A stretch of 64,000 bases of DNA from Sphaerotilus microaerophilus (GCF_023734135.1 NZ_AP025730.1:1550001-1614000), one strand, 5' to 3'; positions 15,601 to 33,381 are shown, counted from the stretch's first letter. Notes: generated by a model from the sequence alone, not told the origin. Numbers and translations are program-made.

Positions 15601-18600
15601 ATGCGATTCATCAAGTGGCTGCTGGCGTTTTCATTTCTCGTCAGCCTGATGGCTTGTGGGGGCAGCAATGGCGCTGGGACCTCAGTCTTTGACAACGGAA
15701 CCGGGTCCGAGACCGGCTCTACCGCACCGACGCTGAGCGTTGCGCTTTCCAGCACCAGTGCCAGTACATCCTCTCCAATCGTTGCCATCGCAACGGTGCT
15801 GGATGCCAAAGGGGTTCCCGTGTCTGGCGTGTTGGTGCGCTTTTCCACTGGGACGGCGGCCACCGTGTCGCAGTCAAGCGCTGCAACCGACGCGTCTGGG
15901 CAGGCTTCCGTAAGGGTGTATCCCGCCATCGGAGTCACTTCTGGAGCGGATGCCCTGACGGCCAAGGCGTCGGTCTCATCGGTTGAACTGAGTTCGACGA
16001 AGGCGTTCAATGTTGCCGCTTCGTCTCAGGCTGGAATCGCCTTGACGCTGTCTTCAGACACTGTCGCGGCGGCACCTGCCTCAACCGTTACTGCCACGGT
16101 GATGGATGTTGCGGGAGTTGCTCTCAGTGGTCAGGTGGTCACATTCACGACCAATGGGTCGATTGGCGCCCTCAGTGCGTCTACCGCGCTGACAGACATC
16201 AACGGGGTTGCCGTAGTCAGTCTTTCTGCGGCCACTGGGGTCAGTTCCGGTGCGGGGTATGTGACGGCAGCCACATCGATTTCAGGGGTCGCTTACGAAT
16301 CTAGCCGTGCCTACCAAGTGGCTTCGAGCGGTTCCGTTGGTACAGGCTTGACGATTGCCGTATCAAGTATGACGGTCAGCCTCACTTCGCCAGCGACGGT
16401 TTCTGCAACCGTGACCAGCAGGTCCGGTGGTGTGGCGAATCAGTTGGTGCGTTTCTCGACAACCGAAGGGTCTGGCGCGGTCAGTTCTGTGACGGCTCTG
16501 ACAAATGGTTCGGGTGTCGCAACGGTTACCTTGACACCAGCAACGGGTGTTCCCAGTGGGACGGCAGACTACGTCGTCGCAACGACGTCATTGAATGGCC
16601 AGACCTATCGGGCGCAGACGCCATTCCAGATTCAGAGCAGTGCCGTGACGGGAGCCCCCTCGCTCACGTTGGCGCTCTCCTCTTCGACGGTGACGTCGAT
16701 TGCGCCGGTGACAGTCACGGCCACCCTTCGCGACGGATCTTCACAGCCTATCCAAGGCCAAGTGCTTTCTTTTGCGACGGTGTCAGGGCTGGGTACGTTG
16801 AGTGCAACGTCCGCGTTGACTGACACCAGCGGCGTGGCGAAGGTGTTGTTGTCGCCGAAGGCAGGTCTGACGACAGGGGCCGATTATGTGTCCGCCACGG
16901 GAACCGTCTCGGGTGCGGCACTCAGGGAGCAGAAGGGGTTCCAGATCGGTGGTGATGCCGTCAGTATTGCGTCCATGACCAGCGGATTGGTGAGCGGTAC
17001 TAGCCTGAGTGCCTATGGGCAAACCGGCGTGACAGTGACTCTGTCTGGGGTTGCTGCAGGCACGCCGGTCACCTTGGCTGTGGGCTCCTCCTGTGTTGAC
17101 AAGGGCAAGGCGACGTTCCTGCCGACAACCATGACCACGACGAGCGGCACAGCGACGTTCACTTTTAAGGATGTCGGCTGTGGTGCGACTGCGACCTCGG
17201 ATAATCTGAAAGTGACGCTATCCGGAACCTCGGTTTCCCAATCATTGGTTCTTCCGATTCGTGCGCCAGAGGCCGCAAACATTCAGTTCGCCTCTGCCAC
17301 ACCGGAGACGGTCTATATCAAGGGTTCGGGGTTCGCGGAAACGTCAATCGTGACTTTCAAAGTGACTGATCTTTCTGGTAATTCGTTGCCGGATCAGCAA
17401 GTTGAGCTCTGTCTCAGTACCTTGGTCGGCGGATTGACACTTGATGGCTACACTGGGATGGATTGCTCCGGCAGTGGTTCATCGAAGAAGGTTCTGGCGC
17501 GGACCAGCAATGCGAACGGCGAGGTTTCGGTTATGGTGAATTCCGGAACCGTTCCGACGCCTGTGCGAGTCAGTGCCACGTTGGCCGGTAAGTCGATTTC
17601 GACGGTTTCAAGCAACCTTGCTGTTGCCGTCGGTCTTCCCTCTCAACTAAATTTCTCGTTGTCCCAGGGTACGCGAAATATCGAGGGGATGAATATTGAT
17701 GGGACTGCGAATACCTATTCGATCATTGCCTCCGATCGCATGGGTAATCCAGTTCCCGTAGGAACGACCATCAGTTTCGTGGCTGAAGGTGGTCAGGTGG
17801 AAGCGTCGAAGCAGATCGTGCTCACTAGCGGCTTGGCGCGCGCATCAGCCAACTTCATCTCTGCTGACCCCCGCCCCCGTGATGGGCGAGTGACTGTCTT
17901 GGCTTATGCCCTTGGAGAGGAGTCTTTCCTAGACCTCAATGGGAATAATATTTACGATTCCGGAGAGGACTTTCTGGATCTTGGCGACATTTTTGTAGAT
18001 CGAGCCTTCAATGGCTATTGGGACGGCGCCGAGGATCAGTATGTCTCGTTGTCGATTACCGGGGCCAGTGCGTGCAGGGCTGCGGCCAACTCAGTTCTCT
18101 TGGGCGGCGCCAATGAGGCTTGGGCACCGTCGCGTCCGTCCACATGTAATGGGGTCTGGGGTCGGGCATACGTTCGCAAGGCTATCGAAACTGTGCTTTC
18201 AACGTCTGCGGCGCGACCGGTCTGGAATTCAAGGCCTGCAGGCAGCACGACTGCGTCGCCGATCACCCTCCAGAATGCTCCGGTTCCATATCCGGTGGGG
18301 AGTTCGGTCATCCCGAGCGCTTCTTACTATCCTCTGGCTGGGGCGTCGCTTGCTTGCATGTCCAAGGAAGGGACAGTTTCCTTCCTTGCAGCCGATGCAA
18401 ACACGTTCGGGGCGCCATCATCAATTTTGGGCCGTCTCAACCCGATGGCGGCGGGTACGATAATCGAGGCTTCGACACCCAGTGAAGGGCTTACTGTTTC
18501 TGTGATAGGCGGATCACCGGTGCCTAGCACCACAGAAGCAAGTGGCGCTGCTTTTTCGTACAAGTTTGACGATACTCACAATAGTGGCATAGTCGTACTG

Positions 18601-18672
18601 AAGTTCAAGTCCCCCTCTGGTCTGGCGACGACCATAACTTTATCGATTAGCCAACTTGGGTCGTGCAGTTGA
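15601..18672 (+). CDS. Large lipoprotein with tandem Ig-like (Big-1-type) repeats
   Basis: 1023-residue surface protein. The signal peptide ends in lipobox LMA-Cys19 followed by Gly-Gly. Four tandem repeats of about 100 residues follow (about 44-145, 146-247, 248-352 and 353-455). Each has a [I/L]x[I/L]xLSS...V.VTATV opening and a LTD.SGVA.V.L.PATGV.SGA.YV.A close, as in invasin/intimin-type Ig domains. The C-terminal half holds two more Ig-like units. It also has an acidic DLNGNNIYDSGEDFLDLGD stretch near 780 resembling calcium-binding loops, then a Ser/Thr-rich end. No transmembrane barrel or catalytic motif is seen. Base composition is clearly lower in GC than the neighbours. It sits 38 bp after pilQ and 18 bp before aroK. 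Adhesion or pilus-linked surface display is an inference. Confidence 0.8.
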   Translation: MRFIKWLLAFSFLVSLMACGGSNGAGTSVFDNGTGSETGSTAPTLSVALSSTSASTSSPIVAIATVLDAKGVPVSGVLVRFSTGTAATVSQSSAATDASGQASVRVYPAIGVTSGADALTAKASVSSVELSSTKAFNVAASSQAGIALTLSSDTVAAAPASTVTATVMDVAGVALSGQVVTFTTNGSIGALSASTALTDINGVAVVSLSAATGVSSGAGYVTAATSISGVAYESSRAYQVASSGSVGTGLTIAVSSMTVSLTSPATVSATVTSRSGGVANQLVRFSTTEGSGAVSSVTALTNGSGVATVTLTPATGVPSGTADYVVATTSLNGQTYRAQTPFQIQSSAVTGAPSLTLALSSSTVTSIAPVTVTATLRDGSSQPIQGQVLSFATVSGLGTLSATSALTDTSGVAKVLLSPKAGLTTGADYVSATGTVSGAALREQKGFQIGGDAVSIASMTSGLVSGTSLSAYGQTGVTVTLSGVAAGTPVTLAVGSSCVDKGKATFLPTTMTTTSGTATFTFKDVGCGATATSDNLKVTLSGTSVSQSLVLPIRAPEAANIQFASATPETVYIKGSGFAETSIVTFKVTDLSGNSLPDQQVELCLSTLVGGLTLDGYTGMDCSGSGSSKKVLARTSNANGEVSVMVNSGTVPTPVRVSATLAGKSISTVSSNLAVAVGLPSQLNFSLSQGTRNIEGMNIDGTANTYSIIASDRMGNPVPVGTTISFVAEGGQVEASKQIVLTSGLARASANFISADPRPRDGRVTVLAYALGEESFLDLNGNNIYDSGEDFLDLGDIFVDRAFNGYWDGAEDQYVSLSITGASACRAAANSVLLGGANEAWAPSRPSTCNGVWGRAYVRKAIETVLSTSAARPVWNSRPAGSTTASPITLQNAPVPYPVGSSVIPSASYYPLAGASLACMSKEGTVSFLAADANTFGAPSSILGRLNPMAAGTIIEASTPSEGLTVSVIGGSPVPSTTEASGAAFSYKFDDTHNSGIVVLKFKSPSGLATTITLSISQLGSCS

Positions 18673-18690
18673 TGTTCGTGGCCTGACTTC

Positions 18691-19254
18691 TTGAAAACCA
18701 TTTCTCTTGTTGCCATGCCCGGCGCCGGCAAATCCACGGCGGGCAAGCACCTTGCGCAGGCGCTGGGGGTGGCCTTCGTCGATGCTGACCACGAGATCGA
18801 GCGCCGCATCGGCGGGTCGATCCGGTCCTTCTTCGAAACCGAGGGCGAAGTCGCCTTCCGTGATGTGGAGGAGCAGGTCATTTCCGACCTGGCGCAGCGG
18901 CCGGGCCAGGTGCTGGCCACTGGCGGTGGCGCGGTGCTGCGGCCGGCCAACCGGCAGGCGCTGCGCGAACACACCACGGTGATCTACCTGCGCGCCACGC
19001 CGGAGGAGCTGTTCCGCCGGCTGCGGCACGACACCCAGCGCCCGTTGCTGCAGGTGGCCGACCCGCTGCGCCGGCTGCGCGATCTCTACCGTGACCGTGA
19101 CCCGCTCTACCGCGAGGTGGCGCAGTTCATCATCGAAACCGGCCGGCCCTCGGTCGCGACGATGGTGAACATGATCCTGATGCAGCTGGAACTGGCCGGC
19201 CTGGTCGACCCGGCGCAGGTGCCTGCGACCGTGGGTGTGCGACTGCCGCGCTGA
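18691..19254 (+). CDS. aroK: Shikimate kinase
   Basis: 187-residue NMP-kinase-fold enzyme that phosphorylates shikimate with ATP in the chorismate pathway. Walker A is GAGKST (residues 12-17); the shikimate-binding Asp lies in VDADHEIE, the Arg in FRDVEEQV, and the GGGAVL substrate loop follows. The lid Arg is in HDTQRPLL. No ATG fits. TTG 18691 is the only start compatible with the family length and is preceded in frame by the stop of the Ig-repeat gene, so expression is probably coupled to it. aroB follows after 49 bp. Confidence 0.94.
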   Translation: MKTISLVAMPGAGKSTAGKHLAQALGVAFVDADHEIERRIGGSIRSFFETEGEVAFRDVEEQVISDLAQRPGQVLATGGGAVLRPANRQALREHTTVIYLRATPEELFRRLRHDTQRPLLQVADPLRRLRDLYRDRDPLYREVAQFIIETGRPSVATMVNMILMQLELAGLVDPAQVPATVGVRLPR

Positions 19255-19303
19255 TCGCCCCCGCGTGATCGCCCCCGCGGAGGGCGCCGCTACACTCGCA
19301 GGC

Positions 19304-20458
19304 ATGTCGACCGCCTCCTCTGCCCCCCCGGTTTCACCCCTGTCAGTCACCGCAGCGCAGCCCGCTGGCAACCTGCGCCGCACCGTCCCGGTGTCGCTGG
19401 GCGAGCGCAGCTACGACATCGTCATTGGCTGCGGACTGCTCGACGATCCCACCAGCTGGGCCGGGCTGCCCAGGTCGGCGACGGCGCTGATCGTCAGCAA
19501 CGTCACCGTCGCGCCGCTGTATGCCGATCGCCTGGCCGCCGCGCTGGCGCCGCTGCACCGCCGTGTCCTGCGACTGGAGTTGCCCGATGGCGAGGCGCAC
19601 AAGAATGCCGCCGTGCTGGAGCGCATCTACGACCGCCTGCTCGGCGACGCCTGTGACCGCCGGACGGTGCTCTACGCGCTGGGTGGCGGCGTGGTGGGCG
19701 ACATGACCGGCTTTGCCGCGGCCTGCTACATGCGCGGCGTGCCCTTCGTGCAGGTGCCGACCACGCTGCTGGCCCAGGTGGACTCGTCGGTGGGCGGCAA
19801 GACCGCGATCAACCACCCGCTGGGCAAGAACATGATCGGCGCGTTCTACCAGCCCGCGCGGGTGATCTGCGACCTGGACACGCTCGATACCCTGGCGCCG
19901 CGCGAACTGAGCGCCGGCCTGGCCGAGGTGATCAAGTACGGGCCGATCGCCGACGCCGGCTTCCTCGACTGGATCGAGGCCAACCTGGCGGCCCTGATGC
20001 GCCGCGACAAGGCGGCGCTGGCCCACGCGGTGCAGCGCTCCTGCGAGATCAAGGCGCAGGTGGTCGGCTGCGACGAGCGTGAGAGCGGGCTGCGCGCGAT
20101 CCTGAACTTCGGCCATACCTTTGGCCACGCCATCGAGGCCGGCCTGGGCTACGGCGAGTGGCTGCACGGCGAGGCGGTGGGCTGCGGCATGGTGATGGCC
20201 GCCGACCTGTCGGCCCGCCTGGGCCTGATGCCGGCAGACTTCGTCGCGCGCCTGAAGCGGGTCTGCGAGCGCGCCGGCCTGCCGGTGCGTGCGCCTGCGC
20301 TCGGTGCCGAACGCTGGCTGGCGCTGATGGGGCTGGACAAGAAGGCCGAAGGCGGCGAGATCCGCTTCGTCGTCATCGACCGCCTGGGCAGCGCACGCAT
20401 GCAGGCGGCGCCCGAGTCGATCGTGCGCGAGGTCATCGCGGCGCACGGCGGCGCCTGA
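19304..20458 (+). CDS. aroB: 3-dehydroquinate synthase
   Basis: 384-residue NAD- and zinc-dependent enzyme that cyclises DAHP to 3-dehydroquinate, the second step of aromatic amino-acid synthesis. The NAD-binding and active-site blocks [34 protein letters not shown] and [11 protein letters not shown] are intact. Zinc ligands are in [25 protein letters not shown] and [10 protein letters not shown] 25-residue N-terminal extension before [16 protein letters not shown] is Ser/Pro/Ala-rich. ATG 19304 is the best start. The dgt gene begins 2 bp after its stop. Confidence 0.95.
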   Translation: MSTASSAPPVSPLSVTAAQPAGNLRRTVPVSLGERSYDIVIGCGLLDDPTSWAGLPRSATALIVSNVTVAPLYADRLAAALAPLHRRVLRLELPDGEAHKNAAVLERIYDRLLGDACDRRTVLYALGGGVVGDMTGFAAACYMRGVPFVQVPTTLLAQVDSSVGGKTAINHPLGKNMIGAFYQPARVICDLDTLDTLAPRELSAGLAEVIKYGPIADAGFLDWIEANLAALMRRDKAALAHAVQRSCEIKAQVVGCDERESGLRAILNFGHTFGHAIEAGLGYGEWLHGEAVGCGMVMAADLSARLGLMPADFVARLKRVCERAGLPVRAPALGAERWLALMGLDKKAEGGEIRFVVIDRLGSARMQAAPESIVREVIAAHGGA

Positions 20459-20460
20459 AC

Positions 20461-21660
20461 GTGGCGACGCGCGCGTGCCCTCCGCTGGCAGTGCCGCCCG
20501 CGACGCCGCTGGGCGCCGAGCTGGCGCCCTATGCCAGCGACCCGGCGCGCAGCCGCGGCCGGCGCCACCCCGAGCTGCCGGCGCCGACGCGCAACCCCTA
20601 CCAGCGCGACCGCGACCGCATCGTCCACAGCACGGCGTTCCGACGGCTGGTCTACAAGACGCAGGTCTTCCTCAACCACGAGGGCGACCTCTTCCGCACC
20701 CGGCTGACCCACACACTGGAGGTGGCCCAGCTGGGCCGCTCGATCGCCCGCTCGCTCGGGCTGCACGAGGACTTGGTCGAGGCCATCGCGCTCGCGCACG
20801 ACCTGGGCCACACCCCCTTCGGCCATGCCGGGCAGGACGCGCTGCACGCGTGCATGGCGGGCCACGGCGGCTTCGAGCACAACCTGCAGAGCCTGCGCGT
20901 GGTCGACGTGCTGGAACAGCGCTACCCGGCCTTCGACGGGCTGAACCTGACTTTCGAGACGCGTGAGGGCATCCTCAAACACTGTGCGCTTCGGGTGGCA
21001 CGCTGGATCGAGCGGCACGAGCCGGGCGGCGTGGGCGCGCGCTTCCTGGCGCGCAGCCAGCCCAGCCTGGAGGCTCAGCTGGCCAACCTGGCCGACGAGA
21101 TCGCCTACAACGCCCACGACGTGGACGACGGCGTGCGCTCCGGCCTGATCACGCTGGAGCAGCTCGGCGAGCTGCCGCTGATCGCGCGCTTTCGCGACGC
21201 GGCGCTGGCCGAATACCCATCGCTGGCCGTCGGGCCGCAGCGTCGCCTGCTGTTCGAGACGCTGCGGCGCATGCTCTCCGAGCAGGTCTACGACGTGATC
21301 GACGCCACCCGCACCGCGCTGCAGCAGCACGCCCCCGGGACGGCGGACGAGGTGCGGGCCGCGCCGCCGCTGGTGGGTTTCAGCCCCGAGATGCGCCAGC
21401 AGAGCGCCCAGCTCAAGCGCTTCCTGTTCCAGCGCCTGTACCGCCACCCCGCCGTGATGGTCACCACGGAGCGGGCGATGCAGGTGTTGCGCGAACTGTT
21501 CGCGATCTACGTGGCCCGGCCGCAGGAGATGCCCCCCGACTACGCTGGCTCACCGCTGCGCGAGCGTGCGGTGGCCGACTATGTCTCCGGCATGACCGAC
21601 CGCTTTGCGATCCGTGAGCACGCGCGGCTCACCGGCACACGCGTCTTCGAGCCGGGCTGA
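20461..21660 (+). CDS. dgt: Deoxyguanosinetriphosphate triphosphohydrolase-like protein
   Basis: 399-residue HD-domain hydrolase of the dNTPase family, which splits dNTPs into deoxynucleoside and triphosphate and limits dNTP pools. The metal-binding residues are seen in FRTRLTHTLEVAQLGR (His), AIALAHDLGHTPFGHAG (His-Asp pair) and LADEIAYNAHDVDDG (Asp). The family opening NPYQRDRDRIVHSTAFRRL is present. GTG 20461, two bases after the aroB stop, gives the usual length. Co-transcription with aroKB is typical of betaproteobacteria. Confidence 0.92.
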   Translation: MATRACPPLAVPPATPLGAELAPYASDPARSRGRRHPELPAPTRNPYQRDRDRIVHSTAFRRLVYKTQVFLNHEGDLFRTRLTHTLEVAQLGRSIARSLGLHEDLVEAIALAHDLGHTPFGHAGQDALHACMAGHGGFEHNLQSLRVVDVLEQRYPAFDGLNLTFETREGILKHCALRVARWIERHEPGGVGARFLARSQPSLEAQLANLADEIAYNAHDVDDGVRSGLITLEQLGELPLIARFRDAALAEYPSLAVGPQRRLLFETLRRMLSEQVYDVIDATRTALQQHAPGTADEVRAAPPLVGFSPEMRQQSAQLKRFLFQRLYRHPAVMVTTERAMQVLRELFAIYVARPQEMPPDYAGSPLRERAVADYVSGMTDRFAIREHARLTGTRVFEPG

Positions 21661-21786
21661 GCCCCCGCGCGGCCCGGGCCCCCGGCGGCATCCACGCAGC
21701 AGAAGCGGCCGCGGCCGAGGATGGCGGCGGCCGTTCAGCAGGATGATGCAACGCAAGGACAGGGCCGTGGCTTTGGATATGATGCG

Positions 21787-21802
21787 AATGATTCTCATCA
21801 TT
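21787..21802. promoter_or_regulatory. Putative Fur box upstream of feoAB
   Basis: AATGAT-TCTC-ATCATT, a perfect 6-bp inverted repeat, with further ATGAT just upstream. It resembles the Fur consensus and ends only 5 bp before the feoA start, so iron-loaded Fur could block initiation. Confidence 0.65.
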
Positions 21803-21807
21803 GCGCC

Positions 21808-22118
21808 ATGAACCACCCCGCCACTCCTCCCTCCACCCAGCCAGCCGCCCTGTGCGATCTGCATGAAATCGCTCTGAAGGAGCCTGCCACCGTGGTCGGC
21901 GTCCGTGCGCCGAGCCATGCGCCCGAGTGGTCCGGCTGGTTGGCCGAGATCGGTTTCCTCCCCGGCGAGCGGGTGCAACTGCTCGGCCGTGCGGTGCCGG
22001 GCGGCGATCCGCTGGTGGTGCGGGTGGGGGATTCGACCTTCGCGCTGCGGGTGGCGGAAGCCGCCTGTGTGCAGGTGCGCCGAGTGGCCTCGGCCGTGGC
22101 CGCGTCGGGCTCGGTCCG

Positions 22119-22122
<4 letters not shown>
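21808..22122 (+). CDS. feoA: Ferrous iron transport protein A
   Basis: 104-residue SH3-like cytoplasmic protein that supports FeoB-mediated Fe2+ uptake. Family features are LAEIGFLPGERVQLLGRAVPGG followed by PLVVRVGDSTFALRVAEAACVQV. ATG 21808 is selected because the Fur box lies immediately upstream and the family match begins after it. An upstream in-frame ATG at 21721 would translate through the operator. Its stop overlaps the feoB ATG. Confidence 0.92.
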
Positions 22123-24011
<1,889 letters not shown>

Positions 24012-24053
24012 TCGGCCAGGTCGCCCCGGTGCCCTTGGCTGGTGGTGTGCGCG

Positions 24054-24998
24054 TCAGCGGGCCTGGGCACGCTCAGGCACCGCCGGGCGTCGCATCCGGT
24101 CGAAGGCCTGGCAGGGATCCTCGCGGGGCACCGCCGGGGTGATCCAGAGGTGGGTGGCCCGGGTTTCGTGCGGCGTGCTGCCGGGCTCACCGAACACCAC
24201 GCTGACGACCGGCGCCGCCGGGTCCAGCACCGCCAGCAACTGCGGCACGCCGTGGTCGCTGCGCACGTGGCCGTTGCCGGCCAGCAGCACGGCAGGGCGG
24301 CCCCCGCTGCGTTGCAGGGCCAGCGCCATCGCGGCGTCCCGGGCCCGTTGTGCCAGCCGGATGGCAGGCAGCCGGGCGGCGCTCAGGTGGCCGCAGTGGC
24401 CGGCCAGCAGGTCGGCGTCCAGGCGGGCCTGCACCTCGGCCGGCAGCGGGGCGGCCCGGAGCAGGCGGGTGATCTCGGCCAGTTCGCCGGCCAGCTCGCC
24501 AGTCAGTGCCGCTTCACCCTCGCGGGCGATGCGCCGGGCCGCCTGCGGCGGCAGGTTGCCGCCCAGCAGCGGCAGGCCGGCCTCGCGCACCGCCTCGAAC
24601 AGCGACTGGTGCAGCGGCCACTGCCAGCCGGCAGGATCGAAGCCGGCGGACTGCAGGGCTGCCAGCAGATCGCCCTCGGCAGCGGCCTGGCGCCCGAGCG
24701 TCAGGTGCTCGGCCACCACCGCTGCGCCGCTGCGGTCGAGCCGGCGCAGCAACTCGCCACGGCGGGCATGGTGGTGCGGGTTGTCGTGCTGTTCGCCCAG
24801 CAGCAGGTAGCGGCAGGCCTGCGCCTGCCGCAGCAGCTCGTCGACGCCGATGTCGCGGCCGCTGCTCAGGTCGATCAGCCGGTCGGCCGACAGGGGGTGG
24901 CCGAGGCTGAACGGGGCGCAGCCGCCCAGCCCACCTGCGCCGACGGCGGTCGTGCCGAGCAGCGCGACGGGCCCGCGCAGGAAGGCGCGGCGCCTCAC
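24054..24998 (-). CDS. ChaN-family iron-regulated lipoprotein
   Basis: 314-residue lipoprotein with a twin-arginine-like opening (MRRRAFLRG) and lipobox GG-Cys27. The mature part belongs to the ChaN/DUF399 family of haem-binding lipoproteins: [23 protein letters not shown] near 62-84, AAVVAEHL, and [16 protein letters not shown] near 240. ChaN of Campylobacter binds two haem groups and is linked to iron uptake. Its place beside feoAB fits an iron theme, though it is transcribed the opposite way, after cysK, whose stop codon overlaps its start by 4 bp. Confidence 0.85.
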   Translation of the reverse strand: MRRRAFLRGPVALLGTTAVGAGGLGGCAPFSLGHPLSADRLIDLSSGRDIGVDELLRQAQACRYLLLGEQHDNPHHHARRGELLRRLDRSGAAVVAEHLTLGRQAAAEGDLLAALQSAGFDPAGWQWPLHQSLFEAVREAGLPLLGGNLPPQAARRIAREGEAALTGELAGELAEITRLLRAAPLPAEVQARLDADLLAGHCGHLSAARLPAIRLAQRARDAAMALALQRSGGRPAVLLAGNGHVRSDHGVPQLLAVLDPAAPVVSVVFGEPGSTPHETRATHLWITPAVPREDPCQAFDRMRRPAVPERAQAR

Positions 24999-25918
24999 CC
25001 TTCGCTCGGCAGGAAGCCCTCGATCGACAGGTAGCGCTCGCCGGTGTCGTAGTTAAAGCCCAGCACCCGGGCCCCGGCCGGCAGCTCGGCCAGCTTCAGG
25101 GCGATGGCCGCCAGCGTGGCGCCGCTGGAGATGCCCACCAGCAGGCCTTCCTCGCGGGCGCAGCGGCGGGCCATCTCGCGCGCCGGCTCGGCCTCGACCT
25201 GGATCACGCCGTCGAGCAGCTGGGTGTGCAGGTTCTTCGGCACGAAGCCGGCACCGATGCCCTGGATGGGGTGGGGAGAGGGCTTGCCGCCGCTGATCAC
25301 CGGCGAAGCGGTCGGCTCCACCGCGAAGACCTTCAGCTTCGGCCAAGCTGCCTTGAGCACCTGGGCGCAGCCGCTGAGGTGGCCGCCGGTGCCCACGCCG
25401 GTGATGAGCGCGTCCACGCCTTCGGGGAAGTCGGCCAGGATCTCCTGCGCCGTGGTGCGCGCATGCATCGCCACGTTGGCCTCGTTCTCGAACTGCTGTG
25501 GCATCCAGGCGCCCGGGGTGGCGGCCACCAGCTCCTGGGCCTTCTCGATCGCGCCCTTCATGCCCTTCTCGCGCGGGGTGAGGACGAACTTGGCGCCATA
25601 GGCCAGCATCAGGCGGCGGCGTTCGACGCTCATGCTGTCGGGCATCACCAGCACCAGGGTGTAGCCCTTCACGGCGGCGACCATTGCCAAGCCGATGCCG
25701 GTGTTGCCGGAGGTGGGCTCGATGATGGTGCCACCGGGCTGCAGCGCGCCGCTGGCCTCGGCGGCCTCGACCATGCCCAGCGCGATGCGGTCCTTGATGG
25801 AGCCGCCCGGGTTGCTGCGCTCGGACTTGACCCAGACCTCGTGCGTGCTGCCGAACAGCCGGTTGATGCGGATGTGGGGGGTCTGGCCGATGGTGGCGAG
25901 GACGTTGGCGGCTTTCAT
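24995..25918 (-). CDS. cysK: Cysteine synthase A
   Basis: 307-residue PLP enzyme that makes L-cysteine from O-acetylserine and sulfide. The PLP-lysine is in NPGGSIKDR (about residue 42), the substrate loop is PTSGNTGIG, and the phosphate-binding glycine loop is [15 protein letters not shown] near 260 positions the pyridine nitrogen. ATG 25918 with an AGGAGAC ribosome site is clear; the frame stays open upstream without homology. It overlaps chaN by 4 bp, implying one transcript. Confidence 0.95.
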   Translation of the reverse strand: MKAANVLATIGQTPHIRINRLFGSTHEVWVKSERSNPGGSIKDRIALGMVEAAEASGALQPGGTIIEPTSGNTGIGLAMVAAVKGYTLVLVMPDSMSVERRRLMLAYGAKFVLTPREKGMKGAIEKAQELVAATPGAWMPQQFENEANVAMHARTTAQEILADFPEGVDALITGVGTGGHLSGCAQVLKAAWPKLKVFAVEPTASPVISGGKPSPHPIQGIGAGFVPKNLHTQLLDGVIQVEAEPAREMARRCAREEGLLVGISSGATLAAIALKLAELPAGARVLGFNYDTGERYLSIEGFLPSEG

Positions 25919-25971
25919 CTGTGTCTCCTGAGAAGGGGCGAGGATGCGACGGATGGGTGGATTCTGGCCCA

Positions 25972-26022
25972 GCGGGCACCGCATCGCGCAGGGAGGACAA
26001 TCACCGCCTTTCCGGTGCCCGC
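25972..26022. repeat. 10-bp inverted repeat between cysK and the RAYT gene
   Basis: GCGGGCACCG (25972-25981) and CGGTGCCCGC (26013-26022) are perfect complements with a 31-nt loop. They sit between the divergent starts of cysK and the transposase-like gene. This could be a REP-like element or part of the cysK control region. Confidence 0.55.
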
Positions 26023-26038
26023 ACGCTTGATCTGATCG

Positions 26039-26752
26039 ATGGCTCGTCTGCCTCGCCTTGCCGTTCCAGGCCTCCCGCACTACTTGGTGCAGCGGGGCCA
26101 TAACCTGCAGGCTGTCTTCCTGGACGACGAGGATCGCCGTGCCTACCTGGCGGCGCTGGCCGAGTCCGCTGCCACCCAGAAGGTGGCGGTGCTGGCCTAC
26201 TGTCTGCTCGACGATCAGGTGCACTTGCTGGTCGAGCCGCCGGGCGCCGAGTCGCTGAGCCGGATGCTGCAGTCGCTCGGGCGGCGCTACGGTGCGGCGT
26301 TCAACCGACGCCACGGGCGCAGCGGGACCTTGTGGGATGGGCGCTTTCGCGCCACGGTGCTGGATCCGAGGGCTTACCTGCTCGACGCGATGCGCTGCAT
26401 CGAGCAGGCGCCGCAGCGCGCGGGTCTGGTGGCCGAGGCCGTCGACTGGCCCTGGTCCAGTGCGGCGCACCACAGTGGCCGCGGCCGGGTGGGCTGGCTG
26501 AGTGACCCACCGCTGTATTGGTCCTTGGGCAACACGCCCTTCGAACGCGAGCTGGCCTGGCTGCGCCTGCTCGACGAGCCGCTGCCGTCCGGGGTGCTGG
26601 TTCCGCTGTTGGGCGCCGTTCACAAGGGCTGGGTCTTCGGATCAGGCGCGTTCATTGCTTCCCTTGGCGCCCGCACCGAGCGGCCGTTGCAGCCCCGCCC
26701 AAGGGGGCGGCCACGCAAGGCACTGGATCAGGGCGGTGGCTTCTTGGGGTGA
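26039..26752 (+). CDS. REP-associated tyrosine transposase (RAYT) homologue, probably inactive
   Basis: 237-residue Y1-transposase-like protein. It shows the clade opening [56 protein letters not shown] and WPWSSAAHH. RAYTs are single-copy relatives of IS200/IS605 transposases linked to REP sequences. The two catalytic signatures differ from active enzymes. The HUH motif, usually NHVHLL, reads DQVHLL, losing the first His. The tyrosine helix, usually [RY]YIxxNPVRAGL, reads [13 protein letters not shown], with Cys in place of Tyr. The protein may be a non-transposing, possibly domesticated, DNA-binding protein. It is followed by AT-rich DNA before the gltB promoter. Confidence 0.8.
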   Translation: MARLPRLAVPGLPHYLVQRGHNLQAVFLDDEDRRAYLAALAESAATQKVAVLAYCLLDDQVHLLVEPPGAESLSRMLQSLGRRYGAAFNRRHGRSGTLWDGRFRATVLDPRAYLLDAMRCIEQAPQRAGLVAEAVDWPWSSAAHHSGRGRVGWLSDPPLYWSLGNTPFERELAWLRLLDEPLPSGVLVPLLGAVHKGWVFGSGAFIASLGARTERPLQPRPRGRPRKALDQGGGFLG

Positions 26753-26859
26753 CCCGAGTTGGTGCATCTGCTGATCATTGATCCATAAGACTGTCCCTAA
26801 TAAATAAATCAAAGTTGATAGGCGAGTTTTAATCCGAGTCTGACCCCGTTTTGTTTTTC
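26753..26859. other. AT-rich segment downstream of the RAYT gene
   Basis: About 107 bp with composition unlike the surroundings, including an AATAAATAAATC run near 26799 and a GAGTCTGACCCC motif near 26835. Sequences of this look often flank RAYT genes in betaproteobacteria (family knowledge, not verified here). No gene is seen. Confidence 0.4.
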
Positions 26860-26888
26860 TTGAGCACTTTGCCGCAGTGCAGTAAATT
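26860..26888 (+). promoter_or_regulatory. Sigma-70 promoter of gltB
   Basis: TTGAGC (26860-26865), a 17-nt spacer and TAAATT (26883-26888). Transcription would start near 26895, leaving a short leader with an AGGAG ribosome site at 26911-26915. Confidence 0.65.
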
Positions 26889-26921
26889 GCCAGGGTTTTC
26901 CGCCATTTGCAGGAGTGCGCC

Positions 26922-31718
<4,797 letters not shown>

Positions 31719-31730
31719 ACGTCAGCCCCC

Positions 31731-31800
31731 GCTGCGGCGTACCGCAGCGACCCCCGAGGGGTTGGCATCCAGGCTTGGGGCGGCCCGGCGCCTGGATGCC
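31731..31800 (+). other. Two hairpins in the gltB-gltD spacer
   Basis: GCTGCGG-CGTA-CCGCAGC (31731-31748) is a 7-bp stem-loop. GGCATCCAGGC (31764-31774) and GCCTGGATGCC (31790-31800) form a perfect 11-bp stem with a 15-nt loop. Neither has a T-run. They could protect the upstream mRNA or set the gltB:gltD ratio. Confidence 0.6.
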
Positions 31801-31843
31801 GATCGCCCTCCACCGAATACGCTGAAGAGAGAGTCAGAGCATC

Positions 31844-33310
<1,467 letters not shown>

Positions 33311-33357
33311 CGCTGCGGGTCGCGGTACGCCGGTACAGCGGTTTGCGGCGTCGATGT

Positions 33358-33381
33358 ACAGGCCGCCTGCGGGCGGCCTGT
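33358..33381 (+). terminator. Hairpin after gltD
   Basis: ACAGGCCGCC (33358-33367) pairs perfectly with GGCGGCCTGT (33372-33381) across a 4-nt loop. The downstream sequence has only a short T-run (CATTTAC), so it is a probable but not textbook terminator of gltBD. Confidence 0.55.
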
